The position numbers and the translations under genes are program-made. A DNA stretch of 64,000 nucleotides from an uncultured Clostridia bacterium. GTDB lineage: Bacteria; Bacillota; Clostridia; Oscillospirales; Acutalibacteraceae. The stretch spans positions 1 through 64,000 of the forward strand of contig CAMMVF010000006.1 in NCBI GenBank assembly GCA_946500295.1, written 5' to 3'. The notes under the pieces were generated by a model. It saw only the letters and a list, made by a program, of their open reading frames with translations, did no database searches and was not told the origin of the DNA. Shown here piece after piece: positions 36,470 through 44,430 of this stretch. Each line of letters opens with the position of its first letter. Position 1 is the stretch's first letter.

Positions 36470-36955
36470 ATGTACTTCAAACAGCTGATAAAATCCATGA
36501 AGAGCTATCTTGTCGGAGCGCCGATTATAATTTTTTTAGTTGCTATGGAGTTTTCGATAGTTGTATCTGCTGCAGCAACCGGAAGAGACTATTCTTGGAT
36601 GAGTTTTACCGGCAGTTCAGAGGTGACTCTGATTCTTACCTTAGTAATACTCCTTTTAGCAATAATACTTCTGTCATATATTCGCTGGAAAAAAGTCAAA
36701 CCGCTGCTTAAAGAAGTCAATCTTGCTGACGACGGTCAGAAAAAGAAACTGGTGCTTGCAATTTATCTTGAAGTGCTTGTATGGATTTTGATTGCCGCAG
36801 TGCCTGCTGTGATTTTGAGCGTGATTTTAAACAGTTTTTTTCCAATTGTTGAATTGCCAATTTTGATATGTACACTTCTTGTTTTGTGGGCTGTTGTTCC
36901 CTTTTTCTCCTTTTATAAAATTATAGGAATGGAGTCCAGAACCTTAAAGGATTGA
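36470..36955 (+). CDS. Small integral membrane protein of unknown function
   Basis: Encodes 161 residues. Four hydrophobic segments are visible (about 15-40, 53-75, 101-125, 128-150), joined by a short charged loop (about 76-100). I recognise no family motif. ATG 36470 follows GGGGGA; the frame extends upstream to 36431 without a ribosome site. It lies 41 bases after ferritin with no terminator between and may share its transcript. Confidence 0.7.
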   Translation: MYFKQLIKSMKSYLVGAPIIIFLVAMEFSIVVSAAATGRDYSWMSFTGSSEVTLILTLVILLLAIILLSYIRWKKVKPLLKEVNLADDGQKKKLVLAIYLEVLVWILIAAVPAVILSVILNSFFPIVELPILICTLLVLWAVVPFFSFYKIIGMESRTLKD

Positions 36956-36969
36956 TGTATAATTTTTTT

Positions 36970-37010
36970 AACGGCTCTTTGTCGATTATCTCGACTGAGA
37001 GCCGTTTGTC
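36970..37010 (+). terminator. Terminator of the ferritin transcript
   Basis: AACGGCTCT (36970-36978) pairs with AGAGCCGTT (36998-37006), with an inner GTCGA/TCGAC stem. A short T-rich tail follows. Confidence 0.7.
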
Positions 37011-37093
37011 TTATATCAGATTATTGACTTTGTTGTATTCGGAGTATTATTATAGTTAGTATGAACTTGTATTTTAACTTGCGAGGTGATTTA

Positions 37094-37846
37094 ATGAGTA
37101 AGAATCAAAAAATTGACAAGCTTGCTGAGATGTTAAAAAATAGTAACAGGATAGTATTCTTTGGCGGTGCAGGCGTTTCAACCGAAAGCGGTCTTAAAGA
37201 TTACAGAAGCGCTGACGGAATCTACAACACCGCTTGTAATTATGGGCTTCCGCCAGAAGAGCTTTTGAGCCGCAACTGTTTAGCAGAAAAACCTGAGCTA
37301 TTTTACCGCTTTTATCGCGATTACTTTATTTGTGATGTTAAACCTAATGCTGCGCACCTTGCTCTGGCTAAGCTGGAACAATCGGGTAAGGATCTCTCTG
37401 TGGTTACGCAAAATATTGACGGACTTCACCAAAAAGCGGGCAGCAAAAAGGTTTACGAGTTGCACGGCTCAGCTCTCAGATATTATTGTATGAGTTGTAA
37501 AAAGAGGTACGATGTCGACTACATTGTAAAATCAAGCACAAACATTCCTCTATGCTCTGACTGTTCGGGAATAGTTAGACCTGATGTCACACTTTACGGA
37601 GAAATACTCAACGAGAAAGTGATATCTCAAGCCGTCAACGCAATATCGAATGCAGAAATGATGATAATCGCGGGAACTTCATTGGCGGTTTATCCTGCGG
37701 CTTCCTTTGTGCGTTATTTTAGCGGTGATAAGCTGGTGATAATCAATAAAGATAAAACAGACTATGATACAAGCGCTGACTTAGTTTTTCACGATAGGGT
37801 AGGAGAGGTTTTATCGGATGCGATAGCATATTTTGATAACAGATAG
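37094..37846 (+). CDS. NAD-dependent protein deacylase (sirtuin)
   Basis: Encodes 250 residues. It removes acyl groups from lysines while consuming NAD+. Motifs: FFGGAGVSTESGLKDYRS (NAD pocket), TQNIDGLHQKAG, the catalytic His in ELHGSAL (about 124), a structural zinc site from CMSC and CSDC, and GTSLAVYPAASF. The AGAGGTGA-like site before ATG 37094 and the N-terminus MSKNQKIDKLAEMLK fit the family. It appears to stand alone. Confidence 0.95.
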   Translation: MSKNQKIDKLAEMLKNSNRIVFFGGAGVSTESGLKDYRSADGIYNTACNYGLPPEELLSRNCLAEKPELFYRFYRDYFICDVKPNAAHLALAKLEQSGKDLSVVTQNIDGLHQKAGSKKVYELHGSALRYYCMSCKKRYDVDYIVKSSTNIPLCSDCSGIVRPDVTLYGEILNEKVISQAVNAISNAEMMIIAGTSLAVYPAASFVRYFSGDKLVIINKDKTDYDTSADLVFHDRVGEVLSDAIAYFDNR

Positions 37847-37868
37847 ATATTTATAAATAATGTTCCGG

Positions 37869-37886
37869 TATAGTATATATACTATA
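37869..37886. promoter_or_regulatory. Perfect 18-base palindrome upstream of the ZIP gene
   Basis: TATAGTATATATACTATA is an exact inverted repeat in the 115-base gap before the ZIP transporter gene. It is followed by two direct copies of AGATCAAT about 20 bases apart. It could be an operator for a metal-responsive or GntR/PadR-type regulator, but being A+T only apart from one G/C pair it could arise by chance. Confidence 0.35.
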
Positions 37887-37961
37887 TTAACTGACGGCAA
37901 AACAGATCAATATTACGAACACTGAAGATCAATCTGTCATACAATGTTACGGGGTGATTGG

Positions 37962-38762
37962 ATGAATGACGTCGTAATAATGGCGCTGATTGCTACAACC
38001 GGAACTTGGCTTGTCACAGCTTTAGGAGCTGCTACGGTTATAATTTTTAAACGAACGAATCAGAAGATGCTTAATCTTATGTTGGGTTTCGCTGCGGGCG
38101 TTATGATAGCTGCCAGTTTCTGGTCGCTGCTCCAGCCTGCCATTGAACGTGCGGAAGTATCCTCGGCTGCTCCGGCATGGCTTGTGGCTACTGCAGGATT
38201 CTTATGCGGGGCAATATTCATGTGGGTTTCCGATAAAGCGGTGACCTTGGCTCGCCGAAAGGCAAACAACACGACCGTCAATTCTACGGAGCGTGTCAAT
38301 AGAATAATTATGCTCATATTGTCAATTACATTGCACAATATTCCCGAAGGGCTTGCGGTGGGTGTAGCCTTCGGTGCGCTGAACAGTAATCTCACTTCAG
38401 AGGCTTTGATGGGCGCTGTCACTATAGCAGTTGGAATCGGGCTGCAAAACTTTCCCGAGGGAGCCGCGGTCTCCATACCGCTTAGGCGTGAAGGATATTC
38501 GAGGAAAAGGAGCTTTTTACTCGGCCAGGCATCGGGTATGGTTGAGCCCGTAGCCGGTGTAATAGGCGCAATGCTGGTTGTATATATTGAAGCTATACTT
38601 CCGTTTGCCCTAGCCTTTGCAGCAGGAGCAATGATTTTGGTAGCGGTTCACGAGCTGATCCCAGAATGTCAGCAAAATAAAAGTGTACATCCTTATTTCG
38701 CAACTATGGGTATTGTGTCAGGCTTTGCCGTTATGATGCTGTTGGATGTAATGCTTGGATAA
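37962..38762 (+). CDS. zupT: ZIP-family metal transporter
   Basis: Encodes 266 residues with about eight membrane helices. Family motifs are in helix 4 (SITLHNIPEGLAVGVAFG) and helix 5 (GLQNFPEGAAVSIPL), which carry the metal-binding His, Asn, Pro and Glu residues. ZIP proteins import zinc and other divalent metals. GGGGTGAT precedes ATG 37962. The specific metal cannot be told from the sequence. Confidence 0.9.
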   Translation: MNDVVIMALIATTGTWLVTALGAATVIIFKRTNQKMLNLMLGFAAGVMIAASFWSLLQPAIERAEVSSAAPAWLVATAGFLCGAIFMWVSDKAVTLARRKANNTTVNSTERVNRIIMLILSITLHNIPEGLAVGVAFGALNSNLTSEALMGAVTIAVGIGLQNFPEGAAVSIPLRREGYSRKRSFLLGQASGMVEPVAGVIGAMLVVYIEAILPFALAFAAGAMILVAVHELIPECQQNKSVHPYFATMGIVSGFAVMMLLDVMLG

Positions 38763-38769
38763 AAGTATA

Positions 38770-38813
38770 AAATCCGCTCTCGTACGTTTCTTTAAACGTG
38801 TGAGAGCGGATTT
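38770..38813. terminator. Bidirectional terminator between zupT and the methyltransferase gene
   Basis: AAATCCGCTCTC pairs with GAGAGCGGATTT, extended by an inner ACGTTT/AAACGT stem. It lies between two convergent genes. Confidence 0.75.
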
Positions 38814-38816
38814 GTA

Positions 38817-39488
38817 TCACTTAATTGCGTAAAACCCGGTCTGCATATAGCTGTGCCAAAATATATTATAGACTCTAAAGCCAGTACTCCTTAAAAGAGA
38901 AATATGCTCAGAAATCGTCAGGGGAAAGTAGCTTGTTCCGCAACGCTTTAAGTGTTCGTTTACCTGTTCATGCGTTCTCCCTGAATCAAGCTGAAAATTT
39001 CCCCAGCGGGCAAGCTCAAAATCTTTAAGTTTCTCAAATTCTGGAACAGTGTTTTCAAAGCAAATAAAAATCCCGCCGTCTTTTAAAGCATGAAAAGTGT
39101 TGAAAACAGCCCTACATCGGCTTACTGTATCCAGATAATGATGTGACATTATGGCTGTTATCACGTCAAACTCTGAGTTAAAGTTAATTTCCTGTGATGT
39201 AGAGCAAATGTAGCAAGCATTTAAATGTAAGCTTTTCTCTTTGGCAAGCTCCAGCATTTGCTCTGAAGGATCAACCATAGTAAAGCAAATATCGGGAAAT
39301 ACCTCGGCGGCTTTTAGGCATAGCTCGCCGCTCCCGCAACCCAAATCGAGCCAGCTTAACGATTGTAAGTCGAGCTGTTTTACTAAACCCAGGGTTTGTT
39401 TATGAAATTCATCATAAAAAGGGACTATACTTAAAATATTGCTATAATATTTCTTTGCGTTAAATGGTGTTTGGGTGTTGTTCGTCAT
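38817..39488 (-). CDS. Class I SAM-dependent methyltransferase
   Basis: Encodes 223 residues. Motif I is WLDLGCGSGELC (about 46-57), motif II is FTMVDPSEQMLELA, and a motif IV-like stretch is FDVITAIMSHHYLD. The substrate is unknown; the mix of motifs resembles small-molecule or quinone/biotin-type methyltransferases. The ribosome site before ATG 39488 is weak. It lies alone on the minus strand, facing zupT. Confidence 0.85.
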   Translation of the reverse strand: MTNNTQTPFNAKKYYSNILSIVPFYDEFHKQTLGLVKQLDLQSLSWLDLGCGSGELCLKAAEVFPDICFTMVDPSEQMLELAKEKSLHLNACYICSTSQEINFNSEFDVITAIMSHHYLDTVSRCRAVFNTFHALKDGGIFICFENTVPEFEKLKDFELARWGNFQLDSGRTHEQVNEHLKRCGTSYFPLTISEHISLLRSTGFRVYNIFWHSYMQTGFYAIK

Positions 39489-39735
39489 AATTTACTTCTT
39501 CACTATCTTTCTAAAACTTAATCGATAATCAGGACTCTTTAGAATATTTGATGAAGTCCCAAAAACCTCTTATTTTGTAAAAACGATTATACAGCAACGC
39601 TGCCATACTTTCAAGTCATCCTGGTATAGCACAGTTTAAAATAATTTAATATTTTCTTCAACAAAATACATTTCTTTATGCGAATATATAGGTCTAAAAT
39701 AAACAAGGATGTGAAAAAGAAGGTAGGTAGTGCTC

Positions 39736-40509
39736 ATGAGTAAAACAGTGTTAATTACAGGCGCTTCCGGGGGACTGGGTCGTGAACTAGCAGGATTGTT
39801 CGCAAGAGATGGCTATAATCTGGTTTTGGTGGCGCGCAGTGATAACAGGCTTTATGCTCTCAAGGATAAGCTTGAGTCTGAATACGGGGTAAAGGTAAGC
39901 GTCTTTCCGAAGGATTTGTCTGAAAAATATGCTGCCAGAGATGTGTTCGACTATAGTCAGTCTAATCATATATCGGTTGACATACTTGTAAATAATGCAG
40001 GCTTCGGTGATTTTTCTGCGTTTGCAGACGCAGATATAAAAAAACTCCATAATCTTATTGAGGTCAATATTAACGCATTGATGGAGCTCACGCATTTCTA
40101 TTTAAAGCCAATGATAGAATCCGGCGGTGGGAAAATTATGAATCTAGCCTCCACCGCCGCCTTTCAACCGGGGCCGATGATGTCAGTTTACTATGCTTCC
40201 AAGGCGTTTGTACTGCACTTTAGTGAAGGTTTGTCGATGGAACTTAGAAACACTGGTGTCAGCGTAACAGCCTTTTGTCCCGGTCCAACCAAGACAAACT
40301 TTAGCAAAAATGCTGAACTTGACGGCTCAGGACTTCTAAAAAACTTAAATTGGTCGTCCTGCGACTCCGCTGCCAAATACGGCTATAAAAAGCTTATGAG
40401 GGGTAAGGTCGTAGCTATACACGGGCTGAGAAACAAAATAATGGCAGCTGCGACAAAGATCGTGCCCAGAGCATTAACCCGCAAAATCGTATACCGTATT
40501 CAAAGGTGA
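39736..40509 (+). CDS. Short-chain dehydrogenase/reductase
   Basis: Encodes 257 residues. The Rossmann motif is TGASGGLG, the structural motif NNAG, and the catalytic residues are Ser in LASTAAF and Tyr/Lys in YYASK. The C-terminal part (AFCPGPTKTNF and after) resembles the DltE/YqjQ-like group of lipid-associated reductases. The substrate is unknown. ATG 39736 was chosen over GTG 39730 because of spacing from GGTAGG. It is followed by a strong terminator. Confidence 0.9.
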   Translation: MSKTVLITGASGGLGRELAGLFARDGYNLVLVARSDNRLYALKDKLESEYGVKVSVFPKDLSEKYAARDVFDYSQSNHISVDILVNNAGFGDFSAFADADIKKLHNLIEVNINALMELTHFYLKPMIESGGGKIMNLASTAAFQPGPMMSVYYASKAFVLHFSEGLSMELRNTGVSVTAFCPGPTKTNFSKNAELDGSGLLKNLNWSSCDSAAKYGYKKLMRGKVVAIHGLRNKIMAAATKIVPRALTRKIVYRIQR

Positions 40510-40561
40510 TACCCAAAACGGGTATTCATAGAAAGCTGTTATTTTAATGTATACCATAATG

Positions 40562-40602
40562 AAAGGATTGTCACGATTAGAATTTGTGACAATCCCTTTT
40601 TA
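40562..40602 (+). terminator. Terminator after the short-chain dehydrogenase gene
   Basis: GGATTGTCAC pairs with GTGACAATCC, followed by a T-run. A smaller ATACCC/GGGTAT hairpin at about 40510-40525 precedes it. Confidence 0.85.
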
Positions 40603-40782
40603 GGTGAAAGCTGCCTATTGGAGAGGCAAAGTGCTTCCCAACTTTGTTTCACTGATATGCATGTTATTTAAGTAGTTTCAATTTAGTATCTTTTTCCTAT
40701 CAGAAGCAACAGGCTTCTCGGCATAAGATTTATCTTATCTCTGCATATCTGGTGTTGTCTCTCGTTTTTTGTATCGCCAGTA

Positions 40783-41094
40783 TAAACACAAGGATAATAT
40801 CCGCATTTTTAATGCTGCCCACACGCTGTCCGACAATGATTTGTGTTGCGTCTTTTGCATGTTCGCGAAGTCGGTGGCGCAATACAGAGTCTGTTTTAAA
40901 TCGAGAGCAGAGAACGAGTCGTCAAATAAATAAAATTTGGGGTCACGGCATATCGCTCTTGAGATAGTCAGTCGCTGACGCTGACCGCCGGAGAAATTAG
41001 CTCCACCTTCTTCGACCGGAGCTTGGTATGCTTCCTTCTTGCGTTCAATAAATTCTTTGGACTGTCCTACTTCTGCCGCCTTTCTGATAATAAA
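40783..41094 (-). pseudogene. Remnant of an ABC exporter ATPase domain
   Basis: Read on the minus strand, the fragment has an ABC signature [20 protein letters not shown] and Walker B/D-loop [11 protein letters not shown]. The frame then shifts at 40893-40899, where one A appears lost from an A-run. It continues as [18 protein letters not shown] and [17 protein letters not shown]. The upstream membrane domain, Walker A and the end are gone. The sequence is typical of heterodimeric multidrug-type exporters, which in clostridia often follow a tetR gene, as here. Confidence 0.85.
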
Positions 41095-41135
41095 GATTGA
41101 GAGAAACGATCCAGTCAGAAAATTAGCAGAAATAT

Positions 41136-41400
41136 TTGACGAATCGGGATAAGCAAAGTCCGATGCAAATTATCTGTAAAGCTGCATTTCTAAAGACAGA
41201 CATTCAAAACTGTATTATTCATCTGCTTTGCAGTTACAGTAAATATGTGTACTACAAGGCTCTGAAAGAGCTTAAGGTTGCTCTAAAGGCAGTTATGGTG
41301 CAGTGGATTAGGCGACTGAACCGGATGGTTTAGAATCTGTGCAACTCACCGGGATAAGAAATATTCCAAGTTTGAGCCCGTGACATCCGTCACTGCCGAC
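41136..41400 (+). pseudogene. Degenerate IS256-family transposase fragment
   Basis: The stretch KTDIQNCIIH followed by KYVYYKALKELKVALKAV matches the conserved central part of IS256-type transposases. The match then jumps frame to YGAVD-stop-ATE and again to RDKKYSKFEP, as in the expected downstream region. At least two frameshifts and a stop show it is dead. Terminal inverted repeats were not found. It lies between tetR and the ABC remnant. Confidence 0.75.
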
Positions 41401-41677
41401 ATACATTGTAGACAAGGCGACAACAGAGAAATCTGATGCCGGCTAAAAGAATATTTTCTCTATTCACTCTGCATTGCGCTCTTGCAAGAGTATACACACA
41501 ATTTGGGATTGAGCTGAATCATGCGTGTTTTTTAACAAATTTTCAATATTAAAGAATATCAAACTTAATCGCTCAAAATTTGGTAGCCGCCGCAAAATCT
41601 TGTCATTTGGGGCAGGATGACAATCTATTTTATTCTTTCCGGTATTCTAATACCTAAATATCTAAAACCTCGCTATT
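41401..41677. other. Non-coding debris downstream of tetR
   Basis: No convincing gene is seen. A weak stem, TTGTCAT/ATGACAA at about 41599-41622, could end the tetR transcript on the minus strand. A small GGTATT/AATACC hairpin lies at about 41640-41655. Confidence 0.5.
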
Positions 41678-42325
41678 TTAGTTGTGCCTTGCAAAGCCGT
41701 TTTTTATATATCCTTCATACCGTTTGTATCCAAGCATAGCCTGCTCTAGAGTGATTTTTCCGTCAAAATAGGACGAGACATATTTCAGTGTTATGGTGTT
41801 TATCAGCATTATAAGTACAAGAATATCCTCCTTGCTTTCAACGTTCAGCGTTGAGGTGTCTAAATTGTCAAAAAAACTGAAGAGAGTATCAAATCGTTTG
41901 TTTAGCAGTTCGCTTTTTTCAATTCCACAGAAAAGCGATATAGGCTTTTCGTTGAGCACCTTAAGTAAATCACATGATTTTAAATTCTGAACCATCTGCT
42001 TGATCAAAGGTTCGTTTTGTGTTCCCTTTATTGACAGATAGTAGTCAAACCTTGCTTCAAAAACCCTGAATATGTCATACTTTTCTTCAAGCGAGTTCAT
42101 GTAATTTATAAAATCGCTTTGAATAAGCTCAAAATATATGTAGGCATACAAATCCGACTTGTTTGAAAAATAATAATAAAATCCGCTTCTCGATATACCC
42201 GCAGAGCGTGCAATTTTAAATACAGAGACCCTCTCATACGGGGCTGTAGAAAACTCCTCTACGGCAGCGTCAAGTAGTTTCTTTCTCTTCTCATCACTAA
42301 GCTGGTAAAAAGCCTTGGTTGGCAT
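41678..42325 (-). CDS. TetR/AcrR-family transcriptional regulator
   Basis: Encodes 215 residues. The N-terminal helix-turn-helix shows LLDAAVEEFSTAPYERVSVF then ARSAGISRSGFYYYFSNK. The C-terminal two-thirds is a ligand-binding and dimerisation domain without recognisable specificity. ATG 42325 lies 7 bases after GGGAGGG; a TTG at 42331 is too close. It has a perfect promoter and a palindromic operator right after it, implying autorepression. Its likely former target, an ABC exporter operon downstream, survives only as a remnant. Confidence 0.92.
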   Translation of the reverse strand: MPTKAFYQLSDEKRKKLLDAAVEEFSTAPYERVSVFKIARSAGISRSGFYYYFSNKSDLYAYIYFELIQSDFINYMNSLEEKYDIFRVFEARFDYYLSIKGTQNEPLIKQMVQNLKSCDLLKVLNEKPISLFCGIEKSELLNKRFDTLFSFFDNLDTSTLNVESKEDILVLIMLINTITLKYVSSYFDGKITLEQAMLGYKRYEGYIKNGFARHN

Positions 42326-42339
42326 AGCCAAACCCTCCC

Positions 42340-42358
42340 TTTAGACACTGTGTCAACA
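42340..42358 (-). promoter_or_regulatory. Operator of the TetR regulator
   Basis: On the minus strand GTTGACACAGTGTCTAAA contains the inverted repeat GACAC-A-GTGTC. It sits just downstream of the -10 and before the ribosome site, a classic place for autorepression. The htpG promoter carries a copy differing at 2 of 18 positions. Confidence 0.7.
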
Positions 42359-42364
42359 TTTTTG

Positions 42365-42393
42365 ATTATATGCTTATAAGTAAATGATGTCAA
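42365..42393 (-). promoter_or_regulatory. Promoter of tetR
   Basis: On the minus strand TTGACA (42393-42388), a 17-base spacer and TATAAT (42370-42365): a consensus sigma-A promoter. Confidence 0.9.
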
Positions 42394-42529
42394 GAAAAAA
42401 CACTGCGGTTAAATTAAATTTACAGAATAGTAATATAATTCGCCTCATGCATCACACCTGACCACTTGAAGTGATTTCCGATTTGTGATATCATAATTTG
42501 TAAGTTTAACAGAATGGAGAACAAGCGAC

Positions 42530-43930
42530 TTGAGCACAAGTGATCAGTTTCTAAAGCAGCAAAATGAATATATTGGTCTTGTTGACGAGATTATGCAGGT
42601 GCGAAAAAGGGGAGAACGTCCTTTGGCATATATCCGCACCTACGGCTGCCAACAAAATGTTGCCGATAGCGAGACAATTAAGGGAATGCTTGCTCAGATG
42701 GGCTACGACTTTACAGAAAACATAGAAGAGGCGGATTTTATCCTCTTCAACACCTGCGCTGTCAGAGAACACGCCGAGGACAGGGTTTTTGGCAATGTCG
42801 GAGCAATAAAAAAGCTAAAAAAGAATCATCCTACAACCCTTATAGCGCTTTGCGGATGTATGATGGAGCAACAGCACATAGCTCAGAGAATATACCAAAG
42901 CTTTCCGTTTGTCGGACTTGTTTTCGGTACTCACTGCCTGCATAAATTTCCACAGCTTTTGTATCAAAGCCTGTTGACAGGAAAACGTCAGTTCATTCTC
43001 AATAATGACGATCTTCTCGTTTATGAGGGTATGCCAAAAAGGCGAGACGGTCAGTTTAAGGGCTGGCTTCCGATAATGTATGGTTGTGACAATTTCTGTA
43101 CCTATTGCATAGTACCCTATGTTAGAGGAAGAGAGCGCAGCCGCGAAAGTAAGTATGTATTAAAAGAAGCTAGACAGTTGATTGAAAGCGGCTACAAGGA
43201 TATTACCCTCCTAGGACAAAACGTAAATTCATACGGGAAGGGTCTGGATGAGAATATTACCTTCTCTCGTCTTTTAAAAATGATAGACGAGATTGACGGG
43301 GATTATACACTTCGCTTTATGACCTCACACCCAAAGGACTGTACAAAGGAACTCATCGACACAATAGCGCAAAGCCGACACATCTCCACCCACCTCCACC
43401 TGCCGTTTCAGTCGGGCAGTAACAGGATATTAAAGCTTATGAACCGCCGCTATACCCGAGAAAAATACCTTGACATAGTTAACTATGCCAAGGAAAAAAT
43501 CCCGGGGCTTTCCCTGACCTCTGATATAATAGTCGGTTTCCCCGGCGAGACAGAGGAGGACTTTGAGCAAACCCTCTCGCTTGTTGAGGAGGTTGGCTTT
43601 ACATCTCTGTTTACCTTCATCTATTCAAAGAGAGTCGGCACTCCCGCTGCAAAAATGGACGACCCTACTACAGCTGAAGAAAAATCCGAGCGCTTTCAGC
43701 GTCTTTTAAAATTGCAGGAGAAGGTTGCGGCTGAGAGATGTAAATCAATGGTGGGAACTACACAGAGAGTTTTATTTGAAGAAAAATCCAAAAAGCCCGG
43801 TATCTTAAATGCGAGAACCTCGGGCAATATAGTAGTTGAGGCAGAGGCTGACGAGAGTAATATCGGCAGCTTCGGAAATGTTGCGATTACCGAGGCAGGC
43901 AACTGGATTTTAAAAGGGAAGATAATATAA
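42530..43930 (+). CDS. miaB: tRNA-2-methylthio-N6-dimethylallyladenosine synthase
   Basis: Encodes 466 residues. This radical-SAM methylthiotransferase adds the methylthio group to i6A37 of tRNAs. The N-terminal UPF0004 domain holds three cluster cysteines (TYGCQQN, NTCAVRE, CGCMMEQ). The radical-SAM motif CDNFCTYC is at about 186-193. A C-terminal TRAM domain follows (about 395-466). Translation starts at TTG 42530 after GGAG. It heads the miaB-ymcA-mutS-mutL-miaA series; MiaA, which makes its substrate i6A, is encoded in the same cluster. Confidence 0.96.
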   Translation: MSTSDQFLKQQNEYIGLVDEIMQVRKRGERPLAYIRTYGCQQNVADSETIKGMLAQMGYDFTENIEEADFILFNTCAVREHAEDRVFGNVGAIKKLKKNHPTTLIALCGCMMEQQHIAQRIYQSFPFVGLVFGTHCLHKFPQLLYQSLLTGKRQFILNNDDLLVYEGMPKRRDGQFKGWLPIMYGCDNFCTYCIVPYVRGRERSRESKYVLKEARQLIESGYKDITLLGQNVNSYGKGLDENITFSRLLKMIDEIDGDYTLRFMTSHPKDCTKELIDTIAQSRHISTHLHLPFQSGSNRILKLMNRRYTREKYLDIVNYAKEKIPGLSLTSDIIVGFPGETEEDFEQTLSLVEEVGFTSLFTFIYSKRVGTPAAKMDDPTTAEEKSERFQRLLKLQEKVAAERCKSMVGTTQRVLFEEKSKKPGILNARTSGNIVVEAEADESNIGSFGNVAITEAGNWILKGKII

Positions 43931-43989
43931 TAATTACTTTATAAACATAATAAATAATAAATAGCTGAATAGCTGAAAGGAAGCTAAAA

Positions 43990-44394
43990 ATGGACGTAAT
44001 TCAGATGGCAAGAGATTTGGGAAAGGCAATACAGCAGGAGCAGGCTTATTTAAAGCTTCAGGTAGCGCAGCAAAACAGCGACAATGATCAAAAGCTCCAG
44101 GATTTAATTGGCGAGTTTAATTTAAAGAGAATGTCGATTAACAACGAGGCTCAGAAGTCTGACAGAGATGATGAAAAGCTTCAGCAGCTTAATCAGGAAA
44201 TGCGCAATGTTTATTCAGATATAATGAAAAACGAAAACATGATAGCCTACAATGAGGCTAAAGGGGAGCTTGATAATATATTACAAAGGGTACTGGCAAT
44301 TATCAGCCAAAGTGCCAACGGCGAGGATCCGGAGACCACTGACTATAACCCCGGCTGCTCCGGAAGCTGCTCAAGCTGCAGCGGTTGTCATTAA
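43990..44394 (+). CDS. ymcA: YlbF/YmcA-family protein with cysteine-rich tail
   Basis: Encodes 134 residues, mostly helical with a coiled-coil central part (about 15-105), matching the YlbF/YmcA family. In Bacillus, YmcA, YlbF and YaaT form an iron-sulfur complex that helps RNase Y in mRNA processing and affects sporulation and competence. The position after miaB and before mutS matches Bacillus ymcB-ymcA. The C-terminus carries four cysteines (123, 127, 130, 133) in CSGSCSSCSGCH, a likely cluster-ligand tail. It could also be the YlbF paralogue. Confidence 0.82.
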   Translation: MDVIQMARDLGKAIQQEQAYLKLQVAQQNSDNDQKLQDLIGEFNLKRMSINNEAQKSDRDDEKLQQLNQEMRNVYSDIMKNENMIAYNEAKGELDNILQRVLAIISQSANGEDPETTDYNPGCSGSCSSCSGCH

Positions 44395-44430
44395 TAATTA
44401 TATTGAACAATGTACAAAGGGAGGGATAAT

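Noticed and set aside
40752-40967. A 71-codon plus-strand open frame
   Set aside because: It is the antisense of the ABC-ATPase remnant and has no ribosome site or family match.
42326-42331. TTG 42331 as the tetR start
   Set aside because: It is only about 2 bases from the GGGAGGG site; ATG 42325 has normal spacing.
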